Assembly (NCBI GenBank): GCA_015179125.1
Contig: WHVA01000157.1
Coordinates: 1-64,000 of the forward strand
Direction: 5' to 3'
Source: Gautieria morchelliformis
Lineage: Eukaryota; Basidiomycota; Agaricomycetes; Gomphales; Gomphaceae
DNA length: 64,000 nt
Part shown: positions 1 through 10,198 of the stretch, in pieces
Layout: the number at the start of each line of letters is the position of its first letter
Position numbering within the stretch: the first letter of the stretch is position 1
The notes under the pieces: generated by a model
What the model was told of the DNA's origin: nothing
Database searches by the model: none
Seen by the model: the letters and a program-made list of their open reading frames with translations, nothing else
Made by a program: the position numbers and the translations under genes

Positions 1-1388
1 ATTGCAATCAGGGCCGGTGGAAGGAGGCTGAGGAACTGGAAGTTCTTGTCATGGAGACAATGAAGAGAGTGCTTGGTGAGGAGCATCCTGACACACTACG
101 CTCTTTGGGGAATCTTGCCATCACCTATTGGAAGCAGGGCCAGTGGATGGAGGCTGAGAAACTGGCGGTTCCTGTCGTGGAGACAAGCAAGAAGGTGCTA
201 GGTGAAGAGCATCCTGACACACTACGCTCTATGGTGCGTCTTGCTGCCATCTATTGGACTCAGGGCCGGTTGAAGGAGGCTGAGAGACTGGAGGTTCATG
301 TCATGGAAACAAGGAAGAGGGTGCTTGGTGAGGAGCATCCTGACACACTAAACTCCATGGGGACACTTTCTGCCACCTATCAGAATCAGGGTCGGTGGAA
401 GGAGGCTGAGGAACTGGAGGTTCCTGTCATGGAAACAAGCAAGAGGGTGCTTGGTGAGGAGCATCCTGACACACTAAACTCCATGAGGAATCTTGCTACC
501 ATCTATCAGAATCATGGCTGGTGGAAGATGGCTGAGGAACTGGAGGTTCCTGTTATGGAGATAAGGAAGAGGCTGCTTGGTGAGAAGCATCCTGACACAC
601 TACGCTCCATGGGGAATCTTGCTGCCACCTATCACAATCAGGGCCGGTGGATGGAGGCTGAGGAACTGGAGGTTCCTGTCATGGAGACAAGGAAGAGGGT
701 GCTTGGTGAGGAGCATCCTGATACACTACACTCCATGGGGAATCTTGCTATTACCTATCGGAATCAGGGCCGGTTGAAGGAGGCTGAGAAACTGGAGGTT
801 CCTGTCATGGAGACAAGCAAGAGGGTACTTGGTGAGGAGCATCCTGACACACTACGCTCCATGGGAAATCTTGCTACCACATATCGGAATCAGGGCCGGT
901 GGAAGGAGGCTGAGAAACTGGAGGTTCCTGTCATGGAGACAAGGAAGAGGGTGTTTGGTGAGGAGCATACTGACACACTATGGTCCATGGGGAATCTTGC
1001 TACCACATATCGGAATCAGGGCCAGTGGAAGGAGGCTGAGAAACTGGAGGTTCCTGTCATGGAGACAAGCAAGAGGGTGCTTGGTGAGGAGCATCCTGAC
1101 ACACTACGTGCTATGGAGAATCTTGCCATCACCTATTGGAATCAGGGCCAGTGGAAGGAGGCTGAGGAACTGGGGGTTCCTGTCATAGAGACAAGCAAGA
1201 GGGTGCTTGGGGAGGAGCATCCCGATACGCTACATGCTATGGAGAATCTTGCCATCACCTATTGGAATCAGGGCCAGTGGAAGGCTGGGAAACTGGAGGT
1301 TCCTGTCATGCACATAAGGAAGAGGGCACTTGGTGAGGAGCATTCTGACACACTACTCTCCATAGACAATCCCGCTGCTATCTATTAG
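1..1388 (+). repeat. 126-bp coding tandem repeat, about 11 units
   Basis: The motif GTGCTTGGTGAGGAGCATCC recurs every 126 bp (near 70, 196, 322, 448, 574, 700, 826, 952, 1078, 1204 and 1330). The unit equals 42 codons, so copy-number change by slippage or unequal crossing-over keeps the TPR frame. Neighbouring units are highly similar in DNA, which implies recent expansion or homogenisation. Confidence 0.9.
3..1388 (+). CDS. Tetratricopeptide (kinesin-light-chain type) repeat protein, 3' part
   Basis: The frame is open from the window edge, so the 5' end of the gene lies outside. It ends with a TAG at 1386-1388. The protein is an almost pure array of about eleven 42-residue units, each with a core like GEEHPDTL followed by LA-TY-NQGRWKEAE. 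This is the TPR_10/TPR_12 pattern of kinesin-light-chain-like proteins. In fungi such arrays usually form the C-terminus of NB-ARC or Pfs-domain NLR-like proteins, or of free-standing TPR proteins, and mediate protein binding. Which domain precedes the array cannot be seen. The last unit is degraded (DNPAAIY then stop, with a 3-nt shortening near 1287), which suggests a natural array end. Family assignment is firm; the full-length identity is unknown. Confidence 0.85.
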   Translation, partial: CNQGRWKEAEELEVLVMETMKRVLGEEHPDTLRSLGNLAITYWKQGQWMEAEKLAVPVVETSKKVLGEEHPDTLRSMVRLAAIYWTQGRLKEAERLEVHVMETRKRVLGEEHPDTLNSMGTLSATYQNQGRWKEAEELEVPVMETSKRVLGEEHPDTLNSMRNLATIYQNHGWWKMAEELEVPVMEIRKRLLGEKHPDTLRSMGNLAATYHNQGRWMEAEELEVPVMETRKRVLGEEHPDTLHSMGNLAITYRNQGRLKEAEKLEVPVMETSKRVLGEEHPDTLRSMGNLATTYRNQGRWKEAEKLEVPVMETRKRVFGEEHTDTLWSMGNLATTYRNQGQWKEAEKLEVPVMETSKRVLGEEHPDTLRAMENLAITYWNQGQWKEAEELGVPVIETSKRVLGEEHPDTLHAMENLAITYWNQGQWKAGKLEVPVMHIRKRALGEEHSDTLLSIDNPAAIY

Positions 1389-2100
1389 CACCTGTCAGGG
1401 GACATCCCATTGGTTCCTTTTCTGTCTTCTATCTTCCTCCTTTCTTATCTGCTCTGTCCTCTGTTTCTTCTTGACCCTTCTCCTGGATTTTACATTGCCC
1501 CGGACATGTTATATCTGGTAGCTTGGCATTCTCAGTAGCTATGTAGTCAGCTCCTTATGTATGGAGATCCTCACCCATTTCTGTCTGGATCTCTCCTTCA
1601 CCAGCGCCACTTATCTCATACTTATATAGAACTCTGGATCTCCTTCATCACAGCTCTATGTAATATTCCTTGAGCCAGGTGACAGTGCCCTTACAATAGA
1701 AGTGGGTCATCAATTTTCCTGCATTGTGATTTCTGCTTCCTATACCATCCTTCCTTAGAAGCAAAATCATCCCACTAACCTTTCAACTGCCAGTGGGTGC
1801 AGGTGAAAGCCAACAAACAAGGTCTTTCTAAGCAACCTTGCCCCTTCCCATGCAAACTTATTTTGCTTCTGCACTAGGGTTGTCCAATTAAGATTATATT
1901 ATTTCTTAGAGCATAATATATCATAATTGACTCAAGCTTATAATTTACATACTCGTACCCATAATTTAATATAATCATAACCTTACATAATGTAATCCTA
2001 TTAGAACTTTATTTGAGCATCAAGTATATATTCTATTCAAAGGGAGAGATTTATAATAGTATGTTGATGTTTTCTAGATAGTCTACTCCCACACCAAGCC
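1389..2100. other. AT-rich intergenic stretch, no gene seen
   Basis: This lies downstream of the TPR gene. It is rich in short AT tracts such as ATAATTTAATATAATCATAA from about 1920 onward. No credible reading frame, tRNA or conserved motif was found. The right part grades into the left inverted repeat of the MULE-like element. Confidence 0.5.
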
Positions 2101-2294
2101 CTTTCACTACCAGTGAATTAATACTAATTAATACAACTACTATATTGCCATTTTCAAGTCATTTTTATTTATAATTAACTAAAGGGAGTGACTCCTGCAA
2201 GGACAGGAGTCATTGGGTGCCGTGAGTAAACAGTGCCACCTTATATAGACCACACTGTCTTCAAGTCATGTGACCTTCCTTCGAAGGTCCATGC

Positions 2295-2887
2295 ATGCAC
2301 ATGTTTGTGTTGGGCTGGGGTTCAAAGGCCGTCTGTCAACTCTGCAGGATAGAACGCCAGAGCCAGCGAGCAGCTGAGCAGCTTAGCTTTGAAGTAGCAG
2401 TTTCTCGAGTAAGGGAACAAAATGAGGACCAGGTGCGCATTCCCCATGTCATTAATACCATTAATTGTAATGAGGGAATGATATAGGTTCAGGTTGAATC
2501 CTTCTCAAAGGATGGCATTGAATATAACATCCTTGTCCAGAATGGTGGCATTTGGACGTGCAGCTGTGCATGGTTCGCACAGTCAAGCTTACCATGCAAA
2601 CATATTTTCTTGTGCAACGAGTGACAGCTAACAACATCATTGTAAATAAAGCCATCCTTCCCATCTGTAACCAAATTGAGCCTATCAATCTCAATGATCA
2701 CCGGGAAGAGAAGAGGCGTCTCATGGCAAAGATCCAAGAGGAAATACGCCGATTGGAATGGCACGAGGGTTGGGCAGTCGCTGAGACAGATGATGGCCTT
2801 GACCAGCTGTCAAGGGAACTGCTGACTCGATTGCTCAGCGCAGTGGAGAGTTTGCACCATCTTGAAAGGGATACCTTGCATGGATAG
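2295..2887 (+). pseudogene. MULE transposase remnant with SWIM zinc finger
   Basis: The frame from 2295 runs to a single TAG at 2484-2486. It continues in the same frame through a SWIM-type finger at 2559-2603, read as CSC-(x9)-CKH (the CxCx(n)CxH pattern). It stops at about 2622 and resumes in another frame with a charged helical tail (REEKRRLMAKIQEEIRRLE) to 2887. SWIM fingers are typical of the C-terminal part of MULE transposases, where they follow the DDE catalytic core. That core is not visible here. One nonsense codon and one frameshift make the gene dead. The call rests on the SWIM spacing plus the flanking long inverted repeats. Confidence 0.6.
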
Positions 2888-4600
2888 CTTGTGTAGGTCA
2901 AAGTAGTTTAGAGTCGGGGTTAATTCATACCAAAGGTTTGAAGTGATCTTCAACAGCTTGAACTGCTAGAACCAATAAAATTGGTCTTTCAGAGTCAATA
3001 TACTTCTCTGCCTTAATTATTTTATCCAGTAAATCTAATGTAGATACGTTCAAACGGTTTCAGGCTGCGAGGTCCATCGGAGTTTGAAGCATTGGGGTGG
3101 GGATTTAAGGTCACCCCTATTTTCAGCAGGTTTGGACTTGCTGAAATGAATAATGTCATTTCATATTCCATTTCAGTCCCCAACATGCCTTTTGTGTCCC
3201 CTTACTTTACACCTAGTGTCCCTGAAAATTTGCTTTTATGTCCCTTTGTAATACGTTTTCGGCCGTGCCACTATTCTATTTATGTCCCTGAGCAACTCTA
3301 ATTCTGTCACGCTGCAGTTGAGTTACTGTCACGCTGCCATGACATTTCTGTCCCAAGTTTTAGCTGCTGCCCAGCCACTGCGTCGAATTCTCTATATGCG
3401 TGCTCTTTCTAATCAGTAAAACCAGGAGAGTTCAGCATAATTGTCAGATCCTAGGTAAGTGACCCAGTTGGCAAGTAAATTAGTGATTTCTCAAAACTTG
3501 GTTCTCAGCGTTTGCAGCACTCTAATTGTGACCAAAAGAGGTGAATCAACCCTCGATCCAATCTGGTAAAGAATTTTCGTTGGCAAATCCACGGTAAGCC
3601 CTGAATTCTCGGCCATCCCTCCCCTGGCCGCACATTTGTCTCTGATGACGCGGTGACACTAGGTTTCAGGGCCCGAGGTCTTGCTCATTACAATGCCAGC
3701 CAAGTTATTTTGGGTCCAGGGGCTGCTCTGTTATCCTACCATGCACTGGGTTTCCAGCTTGGCATCTCTGGTGAATATGTCTGGCATCTGAGCTTTCAAA
3801 ATTTGTTGTTACGCGATCAGCCACTGTATGAATTCGCTTGGGCCGCAATAAGCAAGCGCACACTCACAACAGTGCTAGCAGCGGTCAAGTTGGAAGATAT
3901 GCATCGCATTCCCGACCCAAGCATCGAGCTATCTCCTGTCCAGATTCAAGAAGGGCCATTCTTCAAGGTCAGTGACGTTCTATGGGATAAATTTCTTCAA
4001 TTAATGCGCAGTGTTGTCACAGACACCTTGTGTTAACCATAATCATGTTCAAACAGCCATGGAAACGGCTCCTATCTTACCCCCTGAGCCGCATGTTCAT
4101 CGGTCACCTTCCCCACACATGCCTTCTCCTGGGCCACCTGCTCATCTGTTGTCTTCGTTGCCCATCTCTTCTACTGAGCTGCTTACTCCTTCGGTGCCTT
4201 CTCCTCTCTCTTCTGCTATGCAGCCTCCTCCCTCGCCACCACCTGCTGGGACAGAGATCCTGTCAGAGAATATGCCACGCCGAAGACTTCTGTTGCATAT
4301 CAAAAGGTACAACGGCGAGCTTCGTGCAACTCCTATGACATCCCTAAGTTAAGAGACCTTAGCAGCTGGCATCGCCACCACACCTTCAGCCTCATCAACC
4401 CAATATATCACCCCTGCAATGGAGACTCCAAGCGCTAACAACAGTCAGCAGGAAATGTTGCACCCCACTGCTGAATAGTGATCTCCGGGCTCGGGCTGGG
4501 CTCAAAAGCCCGGGTCAGGGCTGGGCTTTTGAGGGCTCGGGCTCCCCAAAATTGAAGCCTGGCCCAGGACGAGGGCTCGGGCTCAGCCGGGAATGTATTT
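2888..4600. other. MULE interior without recognisable gene
   Basis: Non-coding or decayed DNA between the SWIM remnant and the right inverted repeat. It contains a possible 127-codon frame at 3653-4036 (hydrophobic, no family recognised) overlapping a Pro/Ser-rich frame at 4011-4352. A GC-rich low-complexity patch at about 4480-4580 is built from repeated GGGCTCGGGCT-like words that can fold on each other. Confidence 0.4.
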
Positions 4601-4717
4601 TGGGGTCACATGACCTGAAAAGGTCAACAAACAGCGTGGTCTATATAAGGCTGTGCTATTTACTCACTCCACCTAACAACTGCTGTCCTTGCAGGAGTCA
4701 TTCCCTTCAGTTGTTTA

Positions 4718-5380
4718 GGGCGCATTCGGTAACCAGACCACGAAAATCTGATCTGGAGAAGTTACAAAATCTGCAACCCAGACATTACCTGATCTTTTTT
4801 TGCATGAAATCAGTATCGAATCGAGCCGAACACTCTGTGATTTTCTGCAATCTCAAAATCGTAACTTCCGCTATGACTAAGTGTGCCTGGTCTTGGCAAA
4901 AGGTGTCAATAACACTCACCCTAACCCTAGTCAGTCACACCTCAAGATAACTTGCCCAGTATCTCTGCTTGTTACCCCATTACTGCAGCTAGATTAATAG
5001 ATAAATATTACTTCTACATGTGTATAATTTAAATACATTGATCTACAAGAAATCTCAACCAGCTGTAATAGCTGGCTCCCAGATGTGACATGTTGTGTGC
5101 ATGGGACAGCGGTCGTGCGGTTGCCAAGGCAGCAGCCAAGAGCACGGAAAGAAGACGGCAAGGCGTAGAGTCAAGAATATCATTTGAGATACAGCTCTGA
5201 GCTGTATCTCAAAAGTATAGGGAGATCATGTGTGGTCAAAATCTTTTTAGATTGAGATTTCATGTGCCGAATGCCCCAAAATCGAAAAAGATTTTGCAAG
5301 ATTGTGAAATCATGGTTTCTTCACTTTTTGGTGAGAGATCACCAAAATCCATTTTCGTGGTCTGGTTATCGAACGCGCCC
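4718..5380. mobile_element. PIF/Harbinger-type MITE (663 bp) with TTA target duplication
   Basis: The terminal inverted repeats start GGGCGCATTCGGTAACC at 4718 and, read inward on the other strand, GGGCGCGTTCGATAACC at 5380. Both continue with AGACCACGAAAAT, giving about 30 bp of match. The element is bordered by TTA at 4715-4717 and TTA at 5381-5383, the 3-bp TWA target duplication typical of PIF/Harbinger elements. No coding capacity was found, so it is a non-autonomous copy. It sits inside the right inverted repeat of the MULE, which resumes directly after the TTA. Confidence 0.8.
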
Positions 5381-5475
5381 TTATATATTTACCTGTTAAT
5401 TATCAATAAAAATAATGTGATAACAGCAATATAATAGTTGCCTTAATGAATATTAATCACCAGTAGTGCTTGAGC

Positions 5476-6407
5476 TTCACTCAGTGGCACTAACCCAGTA
5501 GTATCACTGAAGATTGATTGCAATTAAATATGACCCATAACATATTATAATCATAGTGTAATATAACACTAACCTGACATAAACAATCAAGTACAGTTAT
5601 GCCCAGACACATAATATAACCATAATGATTCATCATAATCCAGGTATAATATTTTAGAGTATGGATATAGGGATGTGCCCTTATAGCTTTCTATAGCAAA
5701 TTTGAAAGAAATCCTTAAGCACCCTTTTTGGTTGGTGGTGGTCAGAGTGCAAAAGGCTTGCCTCCTTTCCTGCTGTAAGGGCATCTCTCCTTAGACATTG
5801 GAAATCACGTGGTCTGGCAGAGAGTCCAAAGTTGAATAAATGACCATCTATATGACACAAGGCTCACCAGAAAGCAAGGGATCCAAAGAGGAAGGATAGG
5901 GCCCTTGCTGCCAGCACACTGACTATATACTCACACTGTCATACACCCCTTCACACTTCTAGGGGCACTCACCTCACAAGTGACACCTGCCCTGACCTCC
6001 ACAGCGATCACTTAATATGTACAACCCTGTACATGACTCCAGCGCCATTCCGGTATGGAAGCTGAGGCCGAGGTCTGGGATCTTGGCTTCAGGACCAAGA
6101 TGGACACAGGGACCGGTTGGGGCTTGAGACATACTCAGACCTGGACCAGAGCCGAGCCCGGAAACCACTTCGCAAGGGGGTTCCCCTGATAGTCCTGTGC
6201 TGCAAATCAATCCAATGTAACTGAATAATAGAGTTGTAAAGGGAACAAGGGGATCGAGGAAAGAACCAGGGGAAAAAAGTCAGAGTGGTGGAGGTGGCAG
6301 ATATGAGTCAGAAGTGGCAGGAGTAGTCGAGCGGCATGGTTGTGACATTCCTTCAAACTCAGACACCATATTAGGGATGGTCACGTGATGTTCCCCAGAT
6401 GATTGTG
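5476..6407. other. Copia 3' flank, probable LTR remnant
   Basis: On the minus strand the copia RNase H frame ends at 6408. A purine-rich tract and a TGTCACAACCATG boundary follow at about 6347, as expected for a polypurine tract and LTR start. The far LTR end and a second LTR could not be located. Below about 5800 the sequence is AT-rich and carries no gene I can support. Confidence 0.35.
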
Positions 6408-7000
6408 TCACTTGGCTTCAGTAACACACCCCTCTGATGCAGTCTGTCTGTAGTCAGAAAAGGCCCATAGTGCATTGGTGATGTTCCACTCTAACTCATG
6501 GGGCAGTGCCTTCGTTAGTAGGTCTGCCAGCATGCTGTTCAAAGGTACATATCCAATCTGGATAACTTTCTGGATGACCTTCTCCCACAGCCAGAAGTAC
6601 CTGAGATTGAGGTGCTTCATCTGCCTGTGATGCTCTGGGTTCTTAGTGACCGAGAGGGCAGATTGGTTATCAATGTAGAGGTGTGATGGTTTTGAGCCAA
6701 GTTCACCAAAGAGGTTCTGTAGCCATACAAGCTCCATCCCCCCAAAAACCCAAGCCACAAACTTGGCTTCCATTGTGGATAAGGTAACAATGTTCTGTAG
6801 CTTGTTTGCCCAACTGATAGCTCCGGTCCAGACCTTGGTAAGGAATCCAGAGGTTGATCAGCTGTTGTCAGGATTCCCTCCATGATGGGCGGCCATTCAC
6901 ATTTGGAACAACTCAGCGGAATGATCAGTGAAAGAGTAAGGGCTGAGTCAACAGTCCCCTGTAGACAGTGCAGAAGATGCTTCACCGCTGCCCAATGCAC
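6408..7000 (-). pseudogene. Ty1/copia polyprotein fragment (RNase H end)
   Basis: Two overlapping minus-strand frames encode the C-terminal RNase H of a copia polyprotein. The upstream frame starts MHWAAVKHLLHCLQGT, the usual entry to copia RNase H. The downstream frame carries MEAKFVAW, LYIDNQSAL, HLNLRYFW and the closing MLADLLTKALP. A frameshift near 6750 joins them. Everything 5' (protease, integrase, reverse transcriptase) is missing, so the element is truncated at about 7005, immediately before the trehalase remnant. RNase H normally degrades the RNA strand of the cDNA hybrid; this copy cannot be active. Confidence 0.85.
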
Positions 7001-7092
7001 TGAGACAGGTATATATATAATATATATTGTGGGGGTGGGGGCGGGGGTTGGGTGCGTGTGGGGTATGTAATCATGGAGGCTTATTTGTGCAG

Positions 7093-8813
7093 AATGGGAC
7101 TATTCGTCGACCTGGGCGAAGGAGCTGTTCCTCGGAAATCTGACCTTGAACCTCCCCGCGCTGCGGGCGCGCAACGTGCGGAACCCGACGCCCGTGGACT
7201 TTGAACAGTATACTGCGTGCGTGATTCTCGGTTATCCCATTTTATTTATTTATTTATGTTTATATTGTATATTGACGCGCGTTGGCGTTATTTCGTTTTC
7301 GTTGCGGGGACTATCTAGATAATGGGGAAGGGGAAGCAGGAGGAGGGGGGTAGGAGGACGAACCTGTACAGTATATTCTCCGCCCCGTCGTGCAGCATCC
7401 ACATCCAATACGGAGAACTTCTCGAACATCTGGACTCGCAGAAAGACGGGAAGGGAGGGGAGGGAAGGGGGGAAGAGAGGGAGGAAGGGGGGGTGTTAGC
7501 CAGCAACAAAGCCCCAGACAGACACCACAGCCCAACGCGACCCACAATCCCTGTATTATTAAGACTCGACGTGATATTCAACTGGTCGTCGGGGAGCCGC
7601 GGCAAAAGCCCCAGGATCGACCCGCCCGTCGCGTGCCTGTCGCAACCAGAACCAGTAACCATCAGCAATCAGCACGCACCTCGCCTCTACCCCCCGCCCC
7701 CTCCGCCACACTCCCCCGCACCCGCACCCCGAAACCGAAAACCGCAAACGCAAACGCAAAACGCACCAATTACGAAACACACTCGTAATATACCTATTCC
7801 CCAACTCCCTCTCCAGCGCCTTCGCCCACCTCTCCCGGCCCCCGACCGCAAACGTCGCGCCGCCATCGACGGTCTGCGCGGGGAGGTGCGCGGCGGCGAT
7901 GTCGAGCCGCCCTGCGGGGACGAGGTGGAACGTCGTCTGGTTCGCGGCGGGGAGGGGGAGCAGGTGGTGCGTGAGCCGAGCGGGGGGGCGCGGAGGGCTT
8001 GGAGCGCGATGTATTGGTGCGGCGGCCAGGTGTTGGGCCAGTCCCTGGATGCGCGGAGGCGTTGGTAAGTGGGGTCAGGTGTGCGTTGGCGGAGAACATG
8101 GAGAGAGACGCCGACCATTGGAGATCGGTGTTGAGGAACGTCACGGGGAGCGTGCCGTTATACCTATGACATAGTTAAACACGCGGTCCTCTCCGCGCGG
8201 GTAAAGAGGAAAAGCAAAAAGCAAAACCCACCCACTTTATTCAATACCATGTTCAACCCGGCGAACACCCCAAACGCATTCGTCCAGTCTGCCGCTACCT
8301 CGTGAGGTATGGTGCCGCTCCACAGGGGGGTAAAACGTCGCGGCCGACCACAACTACGCGTAAAATAATGCCTGATTTAGCCATGTACGAAAAGAAACAT
8401 TAAGGGCATACGCGACGCACCATCTCCGGCGCGTTAGACGTCCGGTTGAAGTCGTAAAAAGCCAGCTTCGCCGGGACCCAGAAGAGGTTGAAGCTGGCGG
8501 TCCGGAGGTGCGCGGCCTGGGCGCGGTGAAACGCCGAGCGCGCGGCGGGAGCGGTGCTATTCCCAGTGCTGTTCCCGGCGCTGGAGTGCGTGGAATCTGC
8601 ACCTGCGTGTCCCGACCAAGCGTTCCGAGCACACGCCTTCCCCGCAAGCTCGTACAAGTCCGCCAGAAGCACCCGCGCATTATCCCCTTTTTCCCCTCCT
8701 GTCACTTCTCCCCTCAACAGGCCGACTTTGGATGGACTAACGGCGTCGCCCTATGGGTCTCCGGGGAATACGGGCAGCCCCTGGTCGCGCCCGAGTGCTC
8801 GTTGCTTCTGTGA
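7093..8813 (+). pseudogene. Acid trehalase (GH37) with inverted core
   Basis: GH37 trehalases hydrolyse trehalose to two glucoses. The pieces, in protein order, are: 7093-7216 (+), with the WDYSS segment that holds the catalytic-acid Asp; then on the minus strand 8683-8421 (LLADLYELAG, LAFYDFNRTSNAP), 8353-8236 (LWSGTIPHE), 8163-8116 (YNGTLPVTFLNTDLQ), 8044-7767 (WPNTWPPHQYIALQAL, a trehalase signature), 7636-7546 (HATGGSILGLLPRL) and 7429-7364 (MFEKFS, GGEYTVQ with the catalytic-base Glu); then 8721-8813 (+), FGWTNGVALW to the natural stop. The segment between introns is flipped relative to both ends. Splice sites remain recognisable throughout, including Q-W joined over the 8115-8045 intron. 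Extra or missing C residues in homopolymers break the frame near 8320 and 8000. The 5' exons are gone, with a copia fragment abutting. The gene is non-functional as assembled. Confidence 0.9.
7318..8684. other. Inverted segment within the trehalase gene
   Basis: The 7-mer GATAATG lies at 7318-7324 and its complement CATTATC at 8678-8684. The seven bases are the only homology I see at the junctions. Reversing the interval makes all trehalase exons collinear on the plus strand. It also rebuilds an intron end ctag before the LLADLYELAG exon and a complete GT...AG intron between the GGEYTVQ and FGWTNG exons. Both breakpoints therefore fall in introns. Confidence 0.8.
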
Positions 8814-8969
8814 TGCGATATTGAACGAAAAAAAAAGACAAACGAAGTTATTAAGGTGGATTTGTCATGGTATGGTGGCGGGTGTGATGGGCGTGAACTT
8901 GCTAGAGCTACATAATATATATATATATATATCGTGTGGGATTGTGCGGAGGTCTAAGAGGTTTCGAGA

Positions 8970-10010
8970 CGATACGTGATGTACATCGCGCGGCAGGTTG
9001 CCTCTGTTGCACACACGCGGCCGCCACGTTGATCTGCGTCCCAGGAGGCCATTGCGTGCATGTGACGGGTAGGTACTTTTCGTGTACATTATGAAATGGA
9101 CTGGGGAGAGGCCAGGAAATGCGCGAAAGCAAACAAAGGAAGGACGTCGCGACCAAACGACGCTCTACGCGGCACGCCAGAGATCCGCGGGTACATCGCA
9201 CGGGTCCTCGACGGGCACCATCCGCGAGTCGCCGCCGCCGCTGTGCACGCGCTCCCAGACGTAGCTGGCGGTGACGAGCTGAGTGAACGCGACGCGCTCC
9301 AAGTCCATACAAGCGACTCCCAGGCTGCGCACCGACGCTGGCTCCGAAAATCTCGCGGGCAGGCCAGGGCTCGCGCGGTTGATAAGCAGCGTGCGGAGCG
9401 GGAGCAGCGCGAGGGCCGACAGATACGCCGGGACATGCTCTGTGAACAAGATGTCGCCGAGGAAGGTGAGAGTGGACATGTGCATGGCGATGAGCCCGAG
9501 GTCGACAGGGGTGAGCTCGAGGCCGCGCGCACACATGAGGGCGCGACGAGGCGCCAATGAGGGGTGCGACCTCCGGGAGAGAGGCATTTGCCCAGGCGAG
9601 GATGTGCAGATGCGTGACTGGACAATGCGGGAGGATGGCGAGCGCGGGCGCGGGCGTAAGGGTCGCGAGGGCAGTGGCATTGGGCAGTAAGCAATGGGGT
9701 AGACGCGAGGGTGGAGTTCAGCAGGGTAAGACGCGTGATATCCGGTTGTGCGCGGAGGAATGCCACGAGCGGCCTGGAAAGAGCCTCTGTTGTACAAAAT
9801 GTACGAAGACAGAACGGGAACGAAAGGGCCTTGTGTGAAGCGGGGATGGGGCCACGGAGCGAGAGACTCTGGGGATTGCGCATGCGGGCGAGGATATTGA
9901 GCAACAGGTTACGCAGAAGCACCTGACCCACGAGTGCTGTATTCTCCAATGATATCTTTTCAAGCCGAACATCAAAGGTTCCGAAGGGCAAGACGGTAGG
10001 AGGAGGTTTA
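8970..10010 (-). repeat. Left arm of a ~1.04 kb inverted repeat
   Basis: The arm runs from ACGATACGTGATGTACAT at about 8970 to the block around GACGGTAGGAGGAGG near 10,000. It matches 10,199-11,240 in reverse complement. The central ~620 bp encodes an essentially identical protein in both arms (one visible replacement), while inner and outer flanks differ at roughly one base in ten. A ~188 bp unique spacer separates the arms. Confidence 0.9.
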
Positions 10011-10192
10011 TGTAAGACACCGATGGGATCCAAATCTGTGCGTCTTGACGCCCATCTCGACCATGTAAAGCTCTTTCTCGCAGAACAGAAACCGCTCGCG
10101 GTGAGCAGGGACGGCAGTCCGACCGAGACGAGCGAGGGCAACGCCACGGACACCGGCTTCCCCTTCGCTTGTACCCGCTGGTGGTCTGACAT
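9165..10192 (-). pseudogene. LRR/F-box-like protein, degenerate copy 1
   Basis: The minus strand reads from MSDHQRVQAKGK at 10192 into leucine-rich segments (NLLLNILARM, DITRLTLLNSTLAS, TLTFLGDILF, LALLPLRTLLINR) and stops after DLWRAA at 9165. The message crosses between frames. The segment with VTHLHILAWANASLPEV reads in one frame and PVDLGLIAMHMSTLTFLG in another, so at least two frameshifts are needed. The repeating leucine pattern resembles the LRR half of basidiomycete F-box-like proteins, but no F-box is clear at the start. Its 5' end lies in the spacer of the inverted repeat, so this copy is longer than its partner. The function is not assignable beyond LRR-like. Confidence 0.5.
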
Positions 10193-10198
10193 TGCGTC

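Larger units (their letters stand above)
2100..5475 (+). mobile_element. Degenerate Mutator-like element (MULE) with long inverted repeats
   Basis: The segment about 2105-2290 reappears inverted at about 4610-4714 and continues at 5381-5470. The shared blocks include GTGGTCTATATAAGG, TGTCCTTGCAGGAGTCA and the AT-rich block around AATTATAAATAAAAAT, so the arms are roughly 190 bp and about 75% alike by eye. The right arm is split by a younger MITE at 4718-5380. Inside the element is a SWIM zinc finger, the hallmark of MULE transposases, and long terminal inverted repeats also fit MULEs. Exact outer ends and the expected 9-11 bp target duplication could not be fixed. The rest of the interior (2888-4600) holds two unmatched frames: 3653-4036 (127 codons, GTG start) and the proline-rich 4011-4352. 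Neither is recognised. Confidence 0.6.

Noticed and set aside
7322..8068. 248-codon plus-strand Pro/Arg-rich frame
   Set aside because: It is antisense to trehalase exons that match GH37 on the minus strand.
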